NCBI GenBank assembly: GCA_038373865.1
Contig: JAXGGA010004497.1
Location: forward strand, 1-64,000
Origin: Uloborus plumipes
Lineage: Eukaryota; Arthropoda; Arachnida; Araneae; Uloboridae
Direction: 5' to 3'
Length of the DNA: 64,000 nt
This document shows, in pieces, positions 23,732 to 35,895 of this stretch (within the stretch, counting starts at the first letter, position 1; every line of letters begins with the position of its first letter). The translations under genes and the position numbers were made by a program. The notes beneath the pieces were generated by a model that was not told where the DNA came from, made no database searches, and saw nothing but the letters and a program-made list of their open reading frames with translations.

Positions 23732-24058
23732 TTGGTAAGAGCTCATTTGAAGTATGATGTTCAGTTTTGGTCTCCTTATCTTAAGAAAGATATTAATTTA
23801 TTAGAAAGGGTTCAAAGAAGGGCTACAAGATTAGTAAACGGGCTTTCTAATTTAGACTAAGGTTCCAGGCTTAAAATGCTTAATATGTATAGTCTTGAGC
23901 AAAAGAGCATCAGAAGGGACATGATACAGTTGTTTAAATTTATTAAAGTTAAAGTTGTTACTGGGTTAAATTTTTGCATGGAAAGAATATGGGGTCATCT
24001 TTTTATGCTTTTCAAATCTCAGGCTAAACTGGAAATTAGGAAATATGATCTGAAATAA
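23732..24058 (+). pseudogene. CR1-like non-LTR retrotransposon, reverse transcriptase tail
   Basis: The plus-strand frame from 23732 gives [20 protein letters not shown], then [19 protein letters not shown]. After an in-frame stop it continues SRLKMLNMYSLEQKSIRRDM, IQLFKFIKVK and SQAKLEIRK. The YVRPHLEY.VQ.WSPY, LE.VQRRATK and SLE.RR.RGD blocks are characteristic of the region just after the polymerase core in CR1/Jockey-clade ORF2. The copy is 5'-truncated, carries a stop and loses the conserved FFSRV.WNSLP end. It is the same family as the fragment at 14.5 kb. Confidence 0.85.
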
Positions 24059-24208
24059 AAACCAATTGCTAGAAAAACTGATGAAGAATACAGAAAAACA
24101 AACTAAATATTAAACCATCACTTGATTGCTCTTTTCTCAGAATTGCATTTAATTTTTGTATTTTCCATTTAATACAAAAAGTGACAGAAATTTGATCATC
24201 AAAGAAAT

Positions 24209-24615
24209 TCATTTCATATGCTTAAGACTATGAACTTGCATGTGGTACTTCGTGATGAAACGTTTGCTGCACGTTGAGCATTTGAAGGGCCGATCATCCG
24301 TGTGAATTTTAATATGTCTTTTCAGATTCTCTTTTCTACTGAACTGACGATAACAAATAGAACACATATAAGATTTTTCATTGCTGGGTGGAGACCACTG
24401 AGTTTTACAGGAACTATGAACTTTAAGATGTCTTCTGAGATTTTCTTTCCGACTAAACTGTTTGTTACAAAATCCACATGTGTGGGGTCGTTCATCGGCA
24501 TGAGTTTGCATATGGCCTGAAAAAATTGATTTGTCACTAGTAGAAAAATGACATATGGCACAAACACTATTTTCAAATGTTTCTTCTGATTCAAAAGTCA
24601 GCAGTTCAAACATTC
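24209..24615 (-). CDS. Zinc-finger terminal exon G (four fingers)
   Basis: The acceptor reads TTGTTCTTTCAG, ending at 24616. GA precedes 134 codons and a stop, the longest exon of the set. Fingers lie at C18, C21, H34, H38; C46, C49, H62, H66; C84, C87, H100, H104; and C112, C115, H128, H132. Fingers 2 and 3 are near copies (FSRKENLRRHLKVH and FSRKENLKRHIKIH). They are separated by an unusual 17-residue linker containing SSCKTQWSPPSNEKS in place of the usual seven, so one finger probably arose by internal duplication. The last finger keeps the FITK..MQVH signature. Two ATGs near the 5' edge are unlikely to be starts given the acceptor and phase shared with the other exons. Confidence 0.92.
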
Positions 24616-27600
24616 CTGAAAGAACAAAACAATTAAGGTATTAACTGAAATCTAGTGTTGTTCAAAAGAACACAAAACAGAAAACAAGAATTTAAGCATT
24701 CCAATTATTTGGTTCAGTAACTACACATTTTAAATGCAGTAGTTTCAAAATAATTATTATTACAAGTACTATTTAAGCAGGAGGATCTAATTACAATCGG
24801 CACCGTGCTACAGACCGATATGTGGCATCCTTTGTATGTGCAATTAAACAAATAAATAGCTGCAGTTTTACTAACATAACAATTCATTTTTGTGTTATAT
24901 TGTAATTACTGAGACTTAGTGCAGCCCAACACATAATCTAGAAGCTAAACTTTTGGATATAACTTTCATTGAATTGTCCAACAGTTGCTGAGTTTCAGGT
25001 TTTTTCTTCAACTTTAAATTACAAATGCAGAAACTATTTTCCAACATTCATATGCATAGAATACTTCATTGGTATTATGTACGTAGTATGAATATAAAAA
25101 ATTTGAGACAATTCAGATATTTTTTCTGTTGTAGAATTGAATAATGCTCAGTAATACTGTGCTCTACAAAATAAAAGATGACTGTATATATTTCCAAAGT
25201 CGCATAAGTGAAGTTTACTTTCTATTAATTTATTTTGTTACTAAACTATAAAATATTTACATTTTGCTGCATCATACTATAGAAATGAATCACAAAACTG
25301 ATACAAAAACATGTAAATAACAAAAATGAATAATTACACAGAACAATAGACATGTAAATTGTCAATTACACATAAATAAAAAAATGAAAATGTTATTTAA
25401 ATTTATTTTCTCTAATAAATTTCATTTCCAATGAGTTTTATGGCTAAATGAGTAAAACAATCAATGATCTTACAAAAATAGAATGTAAAATTTTAATTTT
25501 CACACAATTATAAGTTTATATGAAAATGCAAAGCAAGGCATGAGATAACTATTAATGTATTTTCATTCCAACAGTAAAAAATGAAAGAGAAAATAAAAAC
25601 TAACCTAACATTACCGAAAACATATAATCTTTATTTTTTAATGCAAAATATCATATCATAAAGTTTTTCATTTTAGTAGGCAAAACAAGCCAATACAGGT
25701 GTAAAATATTGAAAGAAAAGTGTAGTTTAAAAATTTGAAAAACAAATAAAAATATATGAATCAAAATGTTGAATCTAAGAACAAAAAATTTACATTAACT
25801 AATTCTAGTAACATCAAAAATTAAAAACAAGCTCAGTTAAATGAAACAATGTTGAATTATGAATAGTGAAAACTCAAGTCGATTGTAATGTCAAACTAAA
25901 ATTTATGTTCATAAAAACTCTTTTTTCCTCCCTGTCTTCTAAATGCACACATAAAAAGTCATGAACACGGAATAAACTAAATGAATATTTTAAATCTTTA
26001 ACAATTACTAGGATATTGTCAAAAGTAAAGACTCATAATTCTAATAAAAAAAGATTTCTTATGACTGAACTCTTATTCCAATTCTTTATATAAAGTATTA
26101 AAATAATTAAAAAACAAATAAACTAATATACAGTCAAATATTGAGCATAAAAAATATATACACAGAATTAAAAGTAATGAATAGAAGTCAAAAAGAGATA
26201 TAGAAATAGAAATCAAAAGCATCAAATTAAAGACGTAATTTATGAAATAAAAAATAATTGTCTAAAAAAATTTAAATACATACTTTAACTTTTAGATTTA
26301 AAGACATTACGCAACAGAACAGTTATTGAGACGCAATAATCAGATGAAAAATTAAACTTTATTATATTTATTATATTGTGCCAACTCTATGTAAAAACCA
26401 GTAATAACACTTACAAATTAATAATTACAAACAAAATGGTCAGATTTTAGCTTAAACTTTACACATCACTAACCTCAATGGCAAATTTACAGGTTTGAGG
26501 ACCATTGCAATGCATTTTTAAGGCATAGTAGCCCAGAGATACACAGAACTATCTTTCATACGACACTTTGAGTTCTCTTTGTGGGCCCCTACGTCTTAAG
26601 GACCCCTTGCAATTGCGGCATTTAAGACATGGTAAATCTGACATTGACTTAACTCAAAGTTTTATTTAAAACATTAGCTGCACTGATAAAATTAGACACA
26701 ATAAATACATTAAATCCAAATTCATCAAATTAATAAAAACAGCAATCTAATGGTTAAGATGGGGGAGTTGCATGCACAGTTAAAGGATTGATTCACATAG
26801 CAGCTTATGAGCTGTATTCATTTTTAATTTCATAAGTGTTTTTACACATTAAATTCAATTCAGATTAAAAATGAAAATTTTGCATGTATGACCACCTCAG
26901 AGTCACAGTAAGACATCTTACTGTTATTCCTGCCCTTAGATGTATTACTGTTGTTTTCAGACAACAATATGTTATGCATCTATGTGCATATTTATAAATC
27001 CTGATTAGAAGACATTGAGAGTAGTTTATTTTAGCAAATTTGTTGTATAATAACTTTCATTGAAGGAGTCAAAAAAATTATGTACTTCAGAAGGGAACTA
27101 TTTGAAATTCAGTGAAGTGCTTCTGCATGCATATTAACTGTTTGTTAAAAATAGTATCCAAAATTGTTAAGTGCTACAATCATTTTTAGCAATTGTTGTG
27201 AAGTAGGATTCTCAGCAATGACTCATCTTAACAACGACAAGAGTTCAAAATTATCAACTAGATTTCAAAATTTTCAGGCAGCTTTTTCCTAGATAAAGTT
27301 GAATTAAAAAAAACGCCCTTGTCCCTCAAGGCAGTCGCCGAAAGAAGCACTGAAATGCGTAATAAACTTTAATTCAGTTTCCATCTTTGAATTGTATATT
27401 ATATTTGTTGAATATTTATACAACTAAAATATTTAAATAATGTTAAATGCTCCTTGTTAGTTATATTGTCTGTTCTGTCTATAAAGAAAAGATGGCTTTT
27501 ACTAAAGAGTGATGAAAACAATGTCCACATGGACATCATGAAATTTATTTCAGTGTGCCGCGAGGATCAAACAAACTCGCAAGTGTACCGTAAGTTAAAA

Positions 27601-27742
27601 AAGGTTTAGAAGCACTGCTTTTATAAATTGTCAAAAGCAGAACAATATCAAGTTTTATTGAATTTGTGCCAATTTATTGAATCAAAACTGTTTAGAACAA
27701 ACGTGGTTCATATAATCAGTGGCCATTGTATATATATCTATA

Positions 27743-27762
27743 CAGAGAGAGAGAGAGAGAGA
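27743..27762. repeat. (GA)n microsatellite
   Basis: About ten consecutive GA/AG dinucleotides, following a short TA run. Confidence 0.9.
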
Positions 27763-27991
27763 CAAATTAATACCCATTGGTTTCTCCATGTTGCTTTTCA
27801 AAATAATATGTGGTTATATTATAGCAAGTCTAAAGTCAGATAAAACATGAAATAAAAATAGTTCAAACAATGCACAAGAATTGTTCATAGACTGAAATCA
27901 TTAACAAAAATACTTTGAGCACACGTACTTTAATTCAAAAAGATAAGCATTTTTAGAATAAATGTTTTTACAAAATACTATATACATTCTT

Positions 27992-28017
27992 TTATTATTA
28001 TTATTATTATTATTATT
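27992..28017. repeat. (TTA)n microsatellite
   Basis: About eight and a half uninterrupted TTA triplets. Confidence 0.9.
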
Positions 28018-29415
28018 CGTTATTAATAGTTGATAATACTAATGACTGATCTAAACATAAGTCACTTTTGTGTAATGAGCATTACTATATCTGCATAAAT
28101 CGAAAAATTAAAGTTTTGTTATTATTATTGCAGCTATTATTATTATTACTACAACAAATATGTATGACACAACAGTACATTTTCTTGCAACATACTCTGT
28201 TACAATACATTTTTATCTTCAGCATCTTTCCTCATTTCTTAAAGTAACCAACATTAAATCTCCAGTATGAACTTCAGCACACATCAAAATCAAGTTCAAG
28301 TAGGAAAATAATCTTAGTTTTATGAGAAATATTTAATTTTAAACACAAATAGAAAATAAAGCAGTGAATATTTTTGTCTGAAATTTCATATGTTCTCAAA
28401 AATAAACAACCAATAGTTTAATAATGAGTAACATCAAGTAAAAAAGAAGTAAATTATGATAAATAATAATATTAGTATTATTAAGTTGACAAATTTGCAT
28501 ATGTTAAAATACCTTCTAAGTTTCAATATAATTTAGATACAGGTTATGAATTGGTAAACAACATGTATTTGTGTTTGCTGTTGCATGTTTCCACAACATA
28601 TGATTATATTTACATAAGATGGATATTGCGAGGATTAATTTTATGATACTAGAGATTTTCTTTATAAGTGCAAGGAATGTTTAGAAAAGCTAAACTTTTT
28701 ACAGACACATATCATTTTCTCCTTTCTGAAAAGTTTAAAAAGTAGGAAGTCTGCAAATTAAGAGAAGAAAATGGTTTTTAAAAGATCAAAAGAAATTAAA
28801 AGAGTTGCCTTAAAGGTAAAAATTTCTAGTCGATTGATCTCAAATGGAACTTTAAAAAAAAAGGGTTTTACTTAATAAGAAACCACACAAATAATGTGGT
28901 ATTGAACAAAAATTCAGTATAGGTAGCAATTGAAAGGGCATATTAAGACATTTTTCAGACGCAAAAATTATTTAATGTTGGCCCCTGTTGTCGAGATATA
29001 AGGCCTTAAAGTATACCAACATTTAAGAAAAGTTCCAAAATTTAAGGACTTGACAAGAAGTGGAGGATACCACAAGACTTCACTGTCAGCAAGTGGCAAG
29101 ATTATAAAGTGTGCGAAAGGAGTCATTAATTCTCACTGAAAGTTTTCTTCAAATTTCAACAGACTTTAAGACTGAATATTTTGATAATGGAGACACAAGG
29201 GTAAATAATTGAGGCATCCAGACACGTTTTAGCGTTCATTCGATTTCTGCTTATTCAGATTTAACTACTATTATACTGTTGTCTAGTTTCCTGGTTAGAA
29301 GTGACTTAGTAAGTTTCATACAGCTGATCATTGTTAGATGTTTTTATAATTTTTATTAAAAAATTCATGTCACAAAGACATCAAAATCAAAACTTCAATT
29401 TACATGCCAAATAAA

Positions 29416-30877
29416 TCTTACTACTATTATACATGCGAAAGTTTGTATGGATGGATGGATGTTTGTTCCTCTTTCACGCAAAAACTACTGAATGGATTTT
29501 AATGAAACTTTTACCATATTGTAGCTTATACATCAGAATAACACATAGGCTATAATTTATAACGATATTCGAAAAAGTTTGATTGGTAGCGCTTTTTTCA
29601 TTCCAATTTAAGGTACATTTTTCGCATAAATTCCGAAGGCTTTCAACAAACTAATTCGGTATTTAGTGCATCATCTCAACTTCCTGCCCACAGCTAGAAT
29701 TGCATGTATGATTTCCGCTTTTCGCATTAAATGTTCAAAGCTTTACTCAAGTCAAAGCAAAAAGAATTTTTTTCAGCTTCATAGTTAATATCTAGACTTT
29801 TACCATGGTTTCTATTTAAAACATTTTGTAGTTTTCGTTGTAAGTAAAAGATTTATCCTTAAGCAATGCGTTTTTTATTGTGTTTTGCAACGTGCAAATA
29901 TTATTTTGTAGCATAAATTGTATTCCTTTATTAGTAGATGGTTCACTGCATCAATTATTTTGGCGAGTTTTGTAAGTGTTTTAGAGTATCGGTAACGTAA
30001 TCGCTTGAAGAGATTGGCAACTAATAAATGGATTAGGTTCATTGTTTTCTAATTTGATGGAGCTTAAATACAACTTAACTGCATTTCTTAAATTTGTTTG
30101 CGTTGATTGGACACTTTCCCACTGTGCTTATAATTAGGCAGTTTCTTAGTATCCAATAGAACAGCAATTTTGCCAAATTTGTTGCAAAAAGAATTCAATA
30201 ACTGAGATTCTTGGCAATTTTTTCAACTGATGCCAGTTTTTGTGCCAAAGACTACGTAGTGATACTTTACTTCTTACACGATGTAACCGAAATAAAGCGA
30301 TTATTGTCTGATATTTGTCGATTGCGGCAAAATCTTAATCATCAAGATAATACTCCCGCATTTGAAAAGTGCAGTTTTTTTTCTTTTGTTGGCCGATTCT
30401 GTATGTATTCATTCAAAACCTTTTTAAAATTATGTCAAAACGTAAACTAATCCGCATACTAAGTTAACAAAACCATTAAACAAGACTAAAATTCCATTAC
30501 ACTAACTTAATTACTACTATTGACATTAACTTGCGTTTTTGCACAAATAATTGTCAAATGTTCCCTATTAATTTCAAAATCATTTAGGACAAAAACTTTT
30601 AGCGTCATTTTATGATCAGCAATAGTATCTCAGCATTTGATGACTATTTCTCTGTGGCGAAAATTAGTGACATAATAATAATTGATATATTTTCATTAAG
30701 TATAGAGGGAGGGGAGAAAATTTATCCCAAAACAGGTACCGTAAATTTGGCTACATTTTAAATCGTCAAAGCTGTGTGTTTTGAATTCTTTCAGTTCAGG
30801 GGGAAAAAACCTAAGGTGAGTATAAATTGTTTCTTGATATTATTACTGACCCAGGCAACGCCAGGTATTTTTGCTAG
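29416..30877 (+). mobile_element. Non-autonomous Helitron, about 1.46 kb
   Basis: The left end starts TCTTACTACTATTATACATG and continues into a conserved head with GCGAAAGTTTGTATGGATGG and TCTTTCACGCAAAAACTACT. The right end has the short hairpin CCAGGCAACGCCAGG, followed after seven bases by the terminal CTAG. An A precedes and a T follows, matching the Helitron rule of insertion between A and T without target duplication. No Rep or helicase coding region is visible. The 79-residue frame at 30211-30450 has no recognised domain. Confidence 0.85.
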
Positions 30878-31078
30878 TAATAAACAAACAAATAACCATA
30901 ATATCTTCCCCCTTAAACAAAACATGACCCCAAATTAAAAGCCTTACATCAAAAGTATAAGATTTTAAGCTTTTTTCCATACAACTTCAACTGTCAGACA
31001 ATAAATTCAATAAATCAAAGTAAAGATTACGTTTTGAAGGAAAAAGAAATCAAATTACATAATTACATGATTATACGG

Positions 31079-31374
31079 CTACGATGAATGCATGATCCTA
31101 TGCATTTCTAAAGACCGCTTACTAGCATACCTCTTGCCACATTCGAAGCACACAAAAGGGCGTTCCCCAGAATGACTTTTTAGGTGGGTTTTGAGATTCC
31201 ACTTCAGGCTAAAACTTTTGTTGCAGATTTCACAAACAAATGGTTTCTGTTTATTATGCACAAGCATATGTCTTTGGTAATGACCTTTATAATTTGATGA
31301 GTAATTGCAAATCGAGCACAGGTAAGTTGTCACACAGCTCTTTTCAGCAGAATCTTTAACTTGATAAATAATGC
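31079..31374 (-). CDS. Zinc-finger terminal exon H (three fingers)
   Basis: The acceptor reads GTAATTTTTCAG, ending at 31375. GC precedes 97 codons and a stop. Fingers lie at C19, C22, H35, H39 (core YSSNYKGHYQRHMLVH); C47, C50, H63, H67 (core FSLKWNLKTHLKSH); and C75, C78, H91, H95 (core YASKRSLEMHRIMH). Linkers are NKQKPF and SGERPF. A commonly predicted start inside this exon is GTG, not ATG, so translation must come from an upstream exon. It lies 201 bases downstream of the Helitron's right end in window coordinates, on the 3' side of the exon. Confidence 0.92.
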
Positions 31375-31861
31375 CTGAAAAATTACATAAGAAAACATTT
31401 AATTCCGAAAGTGGGACATTGTACTAAAATAAAATTGATAAAAAAATTCAGGTTTCTATACTTTGAAAAATGTTCACTCAGGATTAGCCATTAATTTTGT
31501 GTTATGTATAGGAGGAGGGTGATTACAATGCTTTAGCGATACAATAATGCTTCAATTGTTGTTGTACAGGATACACTCACAGGAAATCTCATAACCATTC
31601 ATTATTTTTCAATTAACTAAAAAGTAAAACAAACTGGAATCATTAAATACACTGAGATCAAATCACCAGTACTGGAATTAAAAACTAACTGATTATTTCA
31701 GAGCATGGTTGGTTGCAAGGTAAATAATTTATGGATAAAAAATATACACAAATATTTTTACAATTTTGATGTACTTCTTGACCAGAATTATCCAGTTTAC
31801 TTATTCACAAATTAAATAAATCAAAATATAGTTCAAAAATGGATTTTTGCATAGAAACTAA
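31375..31861. other. AT-rich intronic spacer between exon H and the decayed exon
   Basis: Nothing recognisable was seen. Confidence 0.5.
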
Positions 31862-32000
31862 ACCCAGGTGGTTCAGAATTTGGTTGACCACCTAACCAGC
31901 ATATTTGCTTTGCATCCCAGAGCCTTTTGTCCCGTAAAGGGAGATGGTCACAGTAGAACTTGGCCATCATAGACTGTTGCAAAACTGAGTTTATTTCTTA
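31862..32000. repeat. Unclassified SINE-like repeat
   Basis: A stretch of mixed composition (GGTGGTTCAGAATTTGGTTG, then CATCCCAGAGCC, then CATCATAGACTGTTGCAAAA) stands out from its AT-rich surroundings and has the look of an old short interspersed element. No copy elsewhere in the window proves it. Confidence 0.3.
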
Positions 32001-32491
32001 TCATTAGAGCATCAAATCCGGAACTGACTGTTATTTTTTCTTTTTCTACTTAGTTTACGACCTACTGAATGCACACAATACACAACTAGCAAATGGACTA
32101 ACTTTATTCAACTTTTCAAAGGATTTTAAGCGTGCAGCATACTTTTAGTGGCAGGAACACTCTTCAGCTTACATCATTCTTGTAGATGCATGTGCAGACT
32201 CATTTTAATTTGACATACAGGGGTTTTATACAGTTCCTACGTGGTGTTTTAACACCGACATCTATTTTCCACCTCATCATCCAGGAAAATTCAGCACATT
32301 TCAAAATTTACAAAAAATCGTGATTTAAGGATAAACTATTTTTTTTTCTTACATTTTACTCATTTTTTAAATATTTTGAAACAGATTTGCGAGAACCCAT
32401 TAGCAGCAAAGTCGTGTGTTTTCACTAATCCAACCTATTTAAATGAAGTAGCCCATTTCCGCTTTCAGTCGACCCACTATCTTTTCATAGT

Positions 32492-32664
32492 TTAACTATA
32501 ACAGATATCACAAACGTGGGCAGCTGGCCTATGTTGACAAGCATATGACGAGTCATATGACATTTGAATGGATTCCAATAATCCCAAACAGTACAAAAAA
32601 AAACGATTCAGAGCCTTTGAGTATTTTACATCATCAGCAGACGAATCAACTTCTATGAAGAAAC
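32492..32664 (-). pseudogene. Decayed zinc-finger terminal exon
   Basis: An intact-looking acceptor (TTCCTAG, ending at 32665) is followed by GT and a lead with IEVDSSADDVKYSKALN, as in the functional exons. A run of nine T then shifts the frame. In the shifted frame one reads the remains of finger 1, with the second Cys changed to Trp (CTVW) and the last His changed to Asn (HMLVN). A deletion of several bases in the linker restores the first frame just in time for HVCDIC, the start of finger 2. A TAA stop follows two codons later. No complete finger can be made. The array position and phase show that it was once a member of the set. Confidence 0.85.
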
Positions 32665-35258
32665 CTAGGAATAAAAAATAATCTTATATCATCAATCAAT
32701 TTTGTTTTGGATTTTATTACTTCTGCAGAAATAGATAAAAAAATTAAATTCTAAACTAATTTTTCCTCTTGGATACAGCACAGAATTAAATGCAATTTAA
32801 AAAAAAAACCATTACAAACTTGAGCTTTTTACCAGTCTTTAAAATTTGCAAGAAAGTAAAGATCTATTACAAATTATGAAAATGATATAAAATCATAATG
32901 GCCAGCAAAAATTCCTCAATATTATAACATGACTTTTATCTACTGACATCAGTTTTAAATAGTTAAGTACAGTGATCAAAGCACATGATACAATAAAGTA
33001 AATCAAAACAAGACATGAATTTTCAAAAAAGAAGACATTTATCAAATGGCAAAAGATTCTCACAGCAATATGAAACTCAAGATTTTGAAAAAAAAAAAAA
33101 AAAAGAATGTATTTAATATTCACTATTAACATGAGCAAGACTGGTTAGGTGGGAAAACTGGACAACTGTAGAGGGTCACTGAAATCTATATATCCATTTG
33201 CTCTAATTCTTGAAAAACAATACTTACCTTTTGTTTTCTGTTCACTAACACAAACATAAAAGTGGAATACAGCAACATTAATTCAGATGAATCTTGCAAT
33301 ATAGGGTGGAGACAGGGCCAGATTAGCCATATAGCAGAAGTAGCACATGCTACAAGGCCCGCGACCGTGATAAGCAAAAAAAAAGAAAAGAAAAAAACAT
33401 CCCGTTTTGATTATTTTTTTCTGTTCTCATTCTTTCTCTCTTTTTTTCAGATCTAGGTTTCTCAGCAAAAAACAATATGCAGGAAAATGTTCAATCTCAT
33501 TCATTTTTTTCGCAGACTCGGAATATACACCGAATAATACCACATTCTGACCACCATTATCATTGCTTGAGGGGATGGGGTGCTTCTTATCTGTTGGAGA
33601 CTAAACACCTTCAAAATGACTGAGACCAGTCTTTTCTCCTAACTCTCCATGTGTATGTCTTTTTATCCTTTTTGCTATGTTGAAGCTTCAATCTCGTTGT
33701 CATTTTAAAACATCTGGTCATCGGAGGCAAAAAGCTAAGATCACCTTTTGAAAGTAGTTTCATTAATTTAATTTTGACAAGAAGTACACTTCTTTCTGAC
33801 AAAACACTACATTTAAATTTACTCAATTAGAAGATCCTTTAGAACTTCGAGATAAAGGAACACTTGAGTTAAAAAGGTTTAGAATTATTGAGACTATACT
33901 GTAGTTAGAAAAGAGAATATTTGAACAGGGACAACTGATTTTGTAAAGACTGGAGTATATCACTCTAAACTTTCAGAAAAAAGACGTACTGTAGTCTGAC
34001 TTCACACCAAATTACGGTACAGTTGGAAAAGTGAAGCAGCGGACCCCAAATTGCCAGCCTGGCTGACATACGACAAAAAAAAAAAAGAAAGAAAACGACA
34101 AAAAACAGTATGAACAGACCTGCAGTTTGTGGATATGGAAGGAAAATTGTAGGTACAAAAACTATAGATCAACCAAGCTACAATTTCAACTCAGAAACAC
34201 TTCCAGCAGTTAAAATTGTACCAATTTGTTAAGATTAATGTTATTTGAATGATCTATATAGCCTTTTTTGCTTCTATTTTAACGGAAATTTTTTCAATTC
34301 ACACGGCTAAAAAAATTAAGAAACACATAAATTTTGAGAAGAAAGCATTGTTTAGGACTTTATGCTTGACATAATAGACAAAATTTTCGTATTGTTTGGT
34401 AGCACAGGTGTTTAAGTTTAGTTTCATTTTTTAAAATCATTACAGCTCATAATATGTAGCAAGAGTGCAGCGTTTAAAAACAGTTACAAACACACTAATA
34501 AGTTTTGTCAATTCCAGATCCCATTGTTGACAGTTTCATCGATGACAATTTCTAAAACCAACACTGAGTATGAAATTAAATCTGAAATCGTTGAAAGATA
34601 TCTTTCACTCGGCGCCACTAAAAACGCTAAGTACAAAATCATTTGCATATTAAACTGCACTGGTAGCTTTCAGACATAAGGCTTGAACAGAATTTCAAAG
34701 AGGTAATTCGTGTTTTGAAGTTATTTCCCTGCTGCAATAAAAAGAGCATGTTTCGACTAATTCTTTTGACGATTTCCCAACAAATAACTGAAACTGCAAG
34801 TTTTTATTAATTGAATAGCACTCAATCAAAATAAACAGAAAATAAAGTTTTTTTTTTTTTTTTTTTGGAGCATAACAAAGTGCAACAAAAATCACATCCA
34901 TCTCGTAAGTGACTGATGTTATTTTCATAGTTTGATGATGACTTTGTGAGTTAATGGAACGCATACTTCCCTAAAATACAATTTGAGGAAAAAATAATAT
35001 TGAATTTTTTTAAAAATCAACAGAAAATGAAACTATATTTCGTAAAGAACCATTCAAAACATCAGGAGAAAAAATTCAACAAATGTTAAAGGGAATACGA
35101 AACAGCAAGCATAATATAAACAAATTTTAACTACGCTTGCAGTTACAGTCAAGATAGTAGTAGTACGTGGACCGGACTCATATGAAACGTGCGTATGCAA
35201 AATGCTAAACACTGAATTTATCGACATTTTGCATTTATCTGCAATAGAGCCGCTGGCC
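32665..35258. other. Spacer with repeat debris
   Basis: No exon was seen. The segment at 33311-33370 (CAGGGCCAGATTAGCC) looks like one end of a hAT-type MITE. A pogo-like end (GTTTAGAATTATTGAGACTA then TACTGTA) lies at about 33845-33903. Runs of A at 33088-33105 and of T at 34848-34866 are present. Minus-strand frames at 32893-33138, 33186-33377, 33611-33826 and 34695-34964 have no domain. Confidence 0.5.
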
Positions 35259-35481
35259 TAAGGCAGAAATACAAGTGAAACACGGACGATCGCAAACTCA
35301 CCAATGCAATCGCAAATTCCAAAATTTGGATTTAAGTGAAACGTTACAATGTCTACGAGATGCGATTCTAATCTAATTCAACTTCCAGTAGCGATTGCAA
35401 TTTGCGATCGCCTCAAACAACGCCTTGCGATTGTATTGGTGAGTTGCGATCGTCCGTGATTCACTTGAATTCCTGCTTTAA
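35259..35481. mobile_element. Foldback-type inverted repeat, about 220 bp
   Basis: The left arm (TAAGGCAGAAATACAAGTGA, then CACGGACGATCGCAA and CTCACCAATGCAATCGCAA) pairs with the right arm at about 85-90% over roughly 55 bases. Motifs of the type TTGCGATCG recur in the short middle. It is non-coding. No target duplication was fixed, so the class is open; a MITE is most likely. Confidence 0.75.
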
Positions 35482-35610
35482 TCTGCAACTTTGCGTCGTG
35501 GGCTTCATTGCAACTGGTTAAAACATTTCATGCATCCTCGGAAACGGATCAGAAATTTCTACTAAAATGTAACTATAATCCCTATAATTATTTGGGGAAA
35601 AGGAAAATAA

Positions 35611-35895
35611 CTATAGAACATATGAATGAAAATAAAAAAAACACGCCCCACTCTTTTTTTCGATCCATTCTTTTTTTTTAAGCAATGACAAATTTCTACG
35701 TGTTTTCTTTTTGGACCTTAGTTGCCGGGTGATAGTTTCTAATTCAGATTGGAAGTCTGAACGTGTGGCGTACGGATGTGTGTCGTTAGCAAGGCCCGAT
35801 CCGGAATCTTTCGTGATGGTATCACAATACTGCTGAGCCAAAAATACTTCACGTGACAAACTTGAGTAATGTGCTCTCAAATGTACGCCACACAC
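35611..35895 (-). other. Open frame of 94 codons with protein-like composition, unrecognised
   Basis: The frame contains SLSREVFLAQQYCDTITKD, YATRSDFQSELETITRQLR and then a basic end SKKKTRRNLSLLKKKEW. Base composition is higher in GC than in nearby frames, and the codons do not look like translated low-complexity DNA. No ATG opens it (the first codon is GTG), and I see neither a clear acceptor nor a family match. It could be an exon fragment, a retrocopy or a transposon remnant. Function cannot be assigned. Confidence 0.25.

Larger units (their letters stand above)
24616..29415. other. Long AT-rich spacer
   Basis: Across 4.8 kb no exon, RNA gene or complete transposon was recognised. Microsatellites lie at 27743-27762 (GA) and 27992-28017 (TTA). 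Bases about 26500-26640 are less AT-rich and may be an old repeat. The open frame at 27628-27843 runs through the GA run and has no domain. Confidence 0.5.

Noticed and set aside
24302..24594. Frames overlapping exon G
   Set aside because: They are shadows of the four-finger frame.
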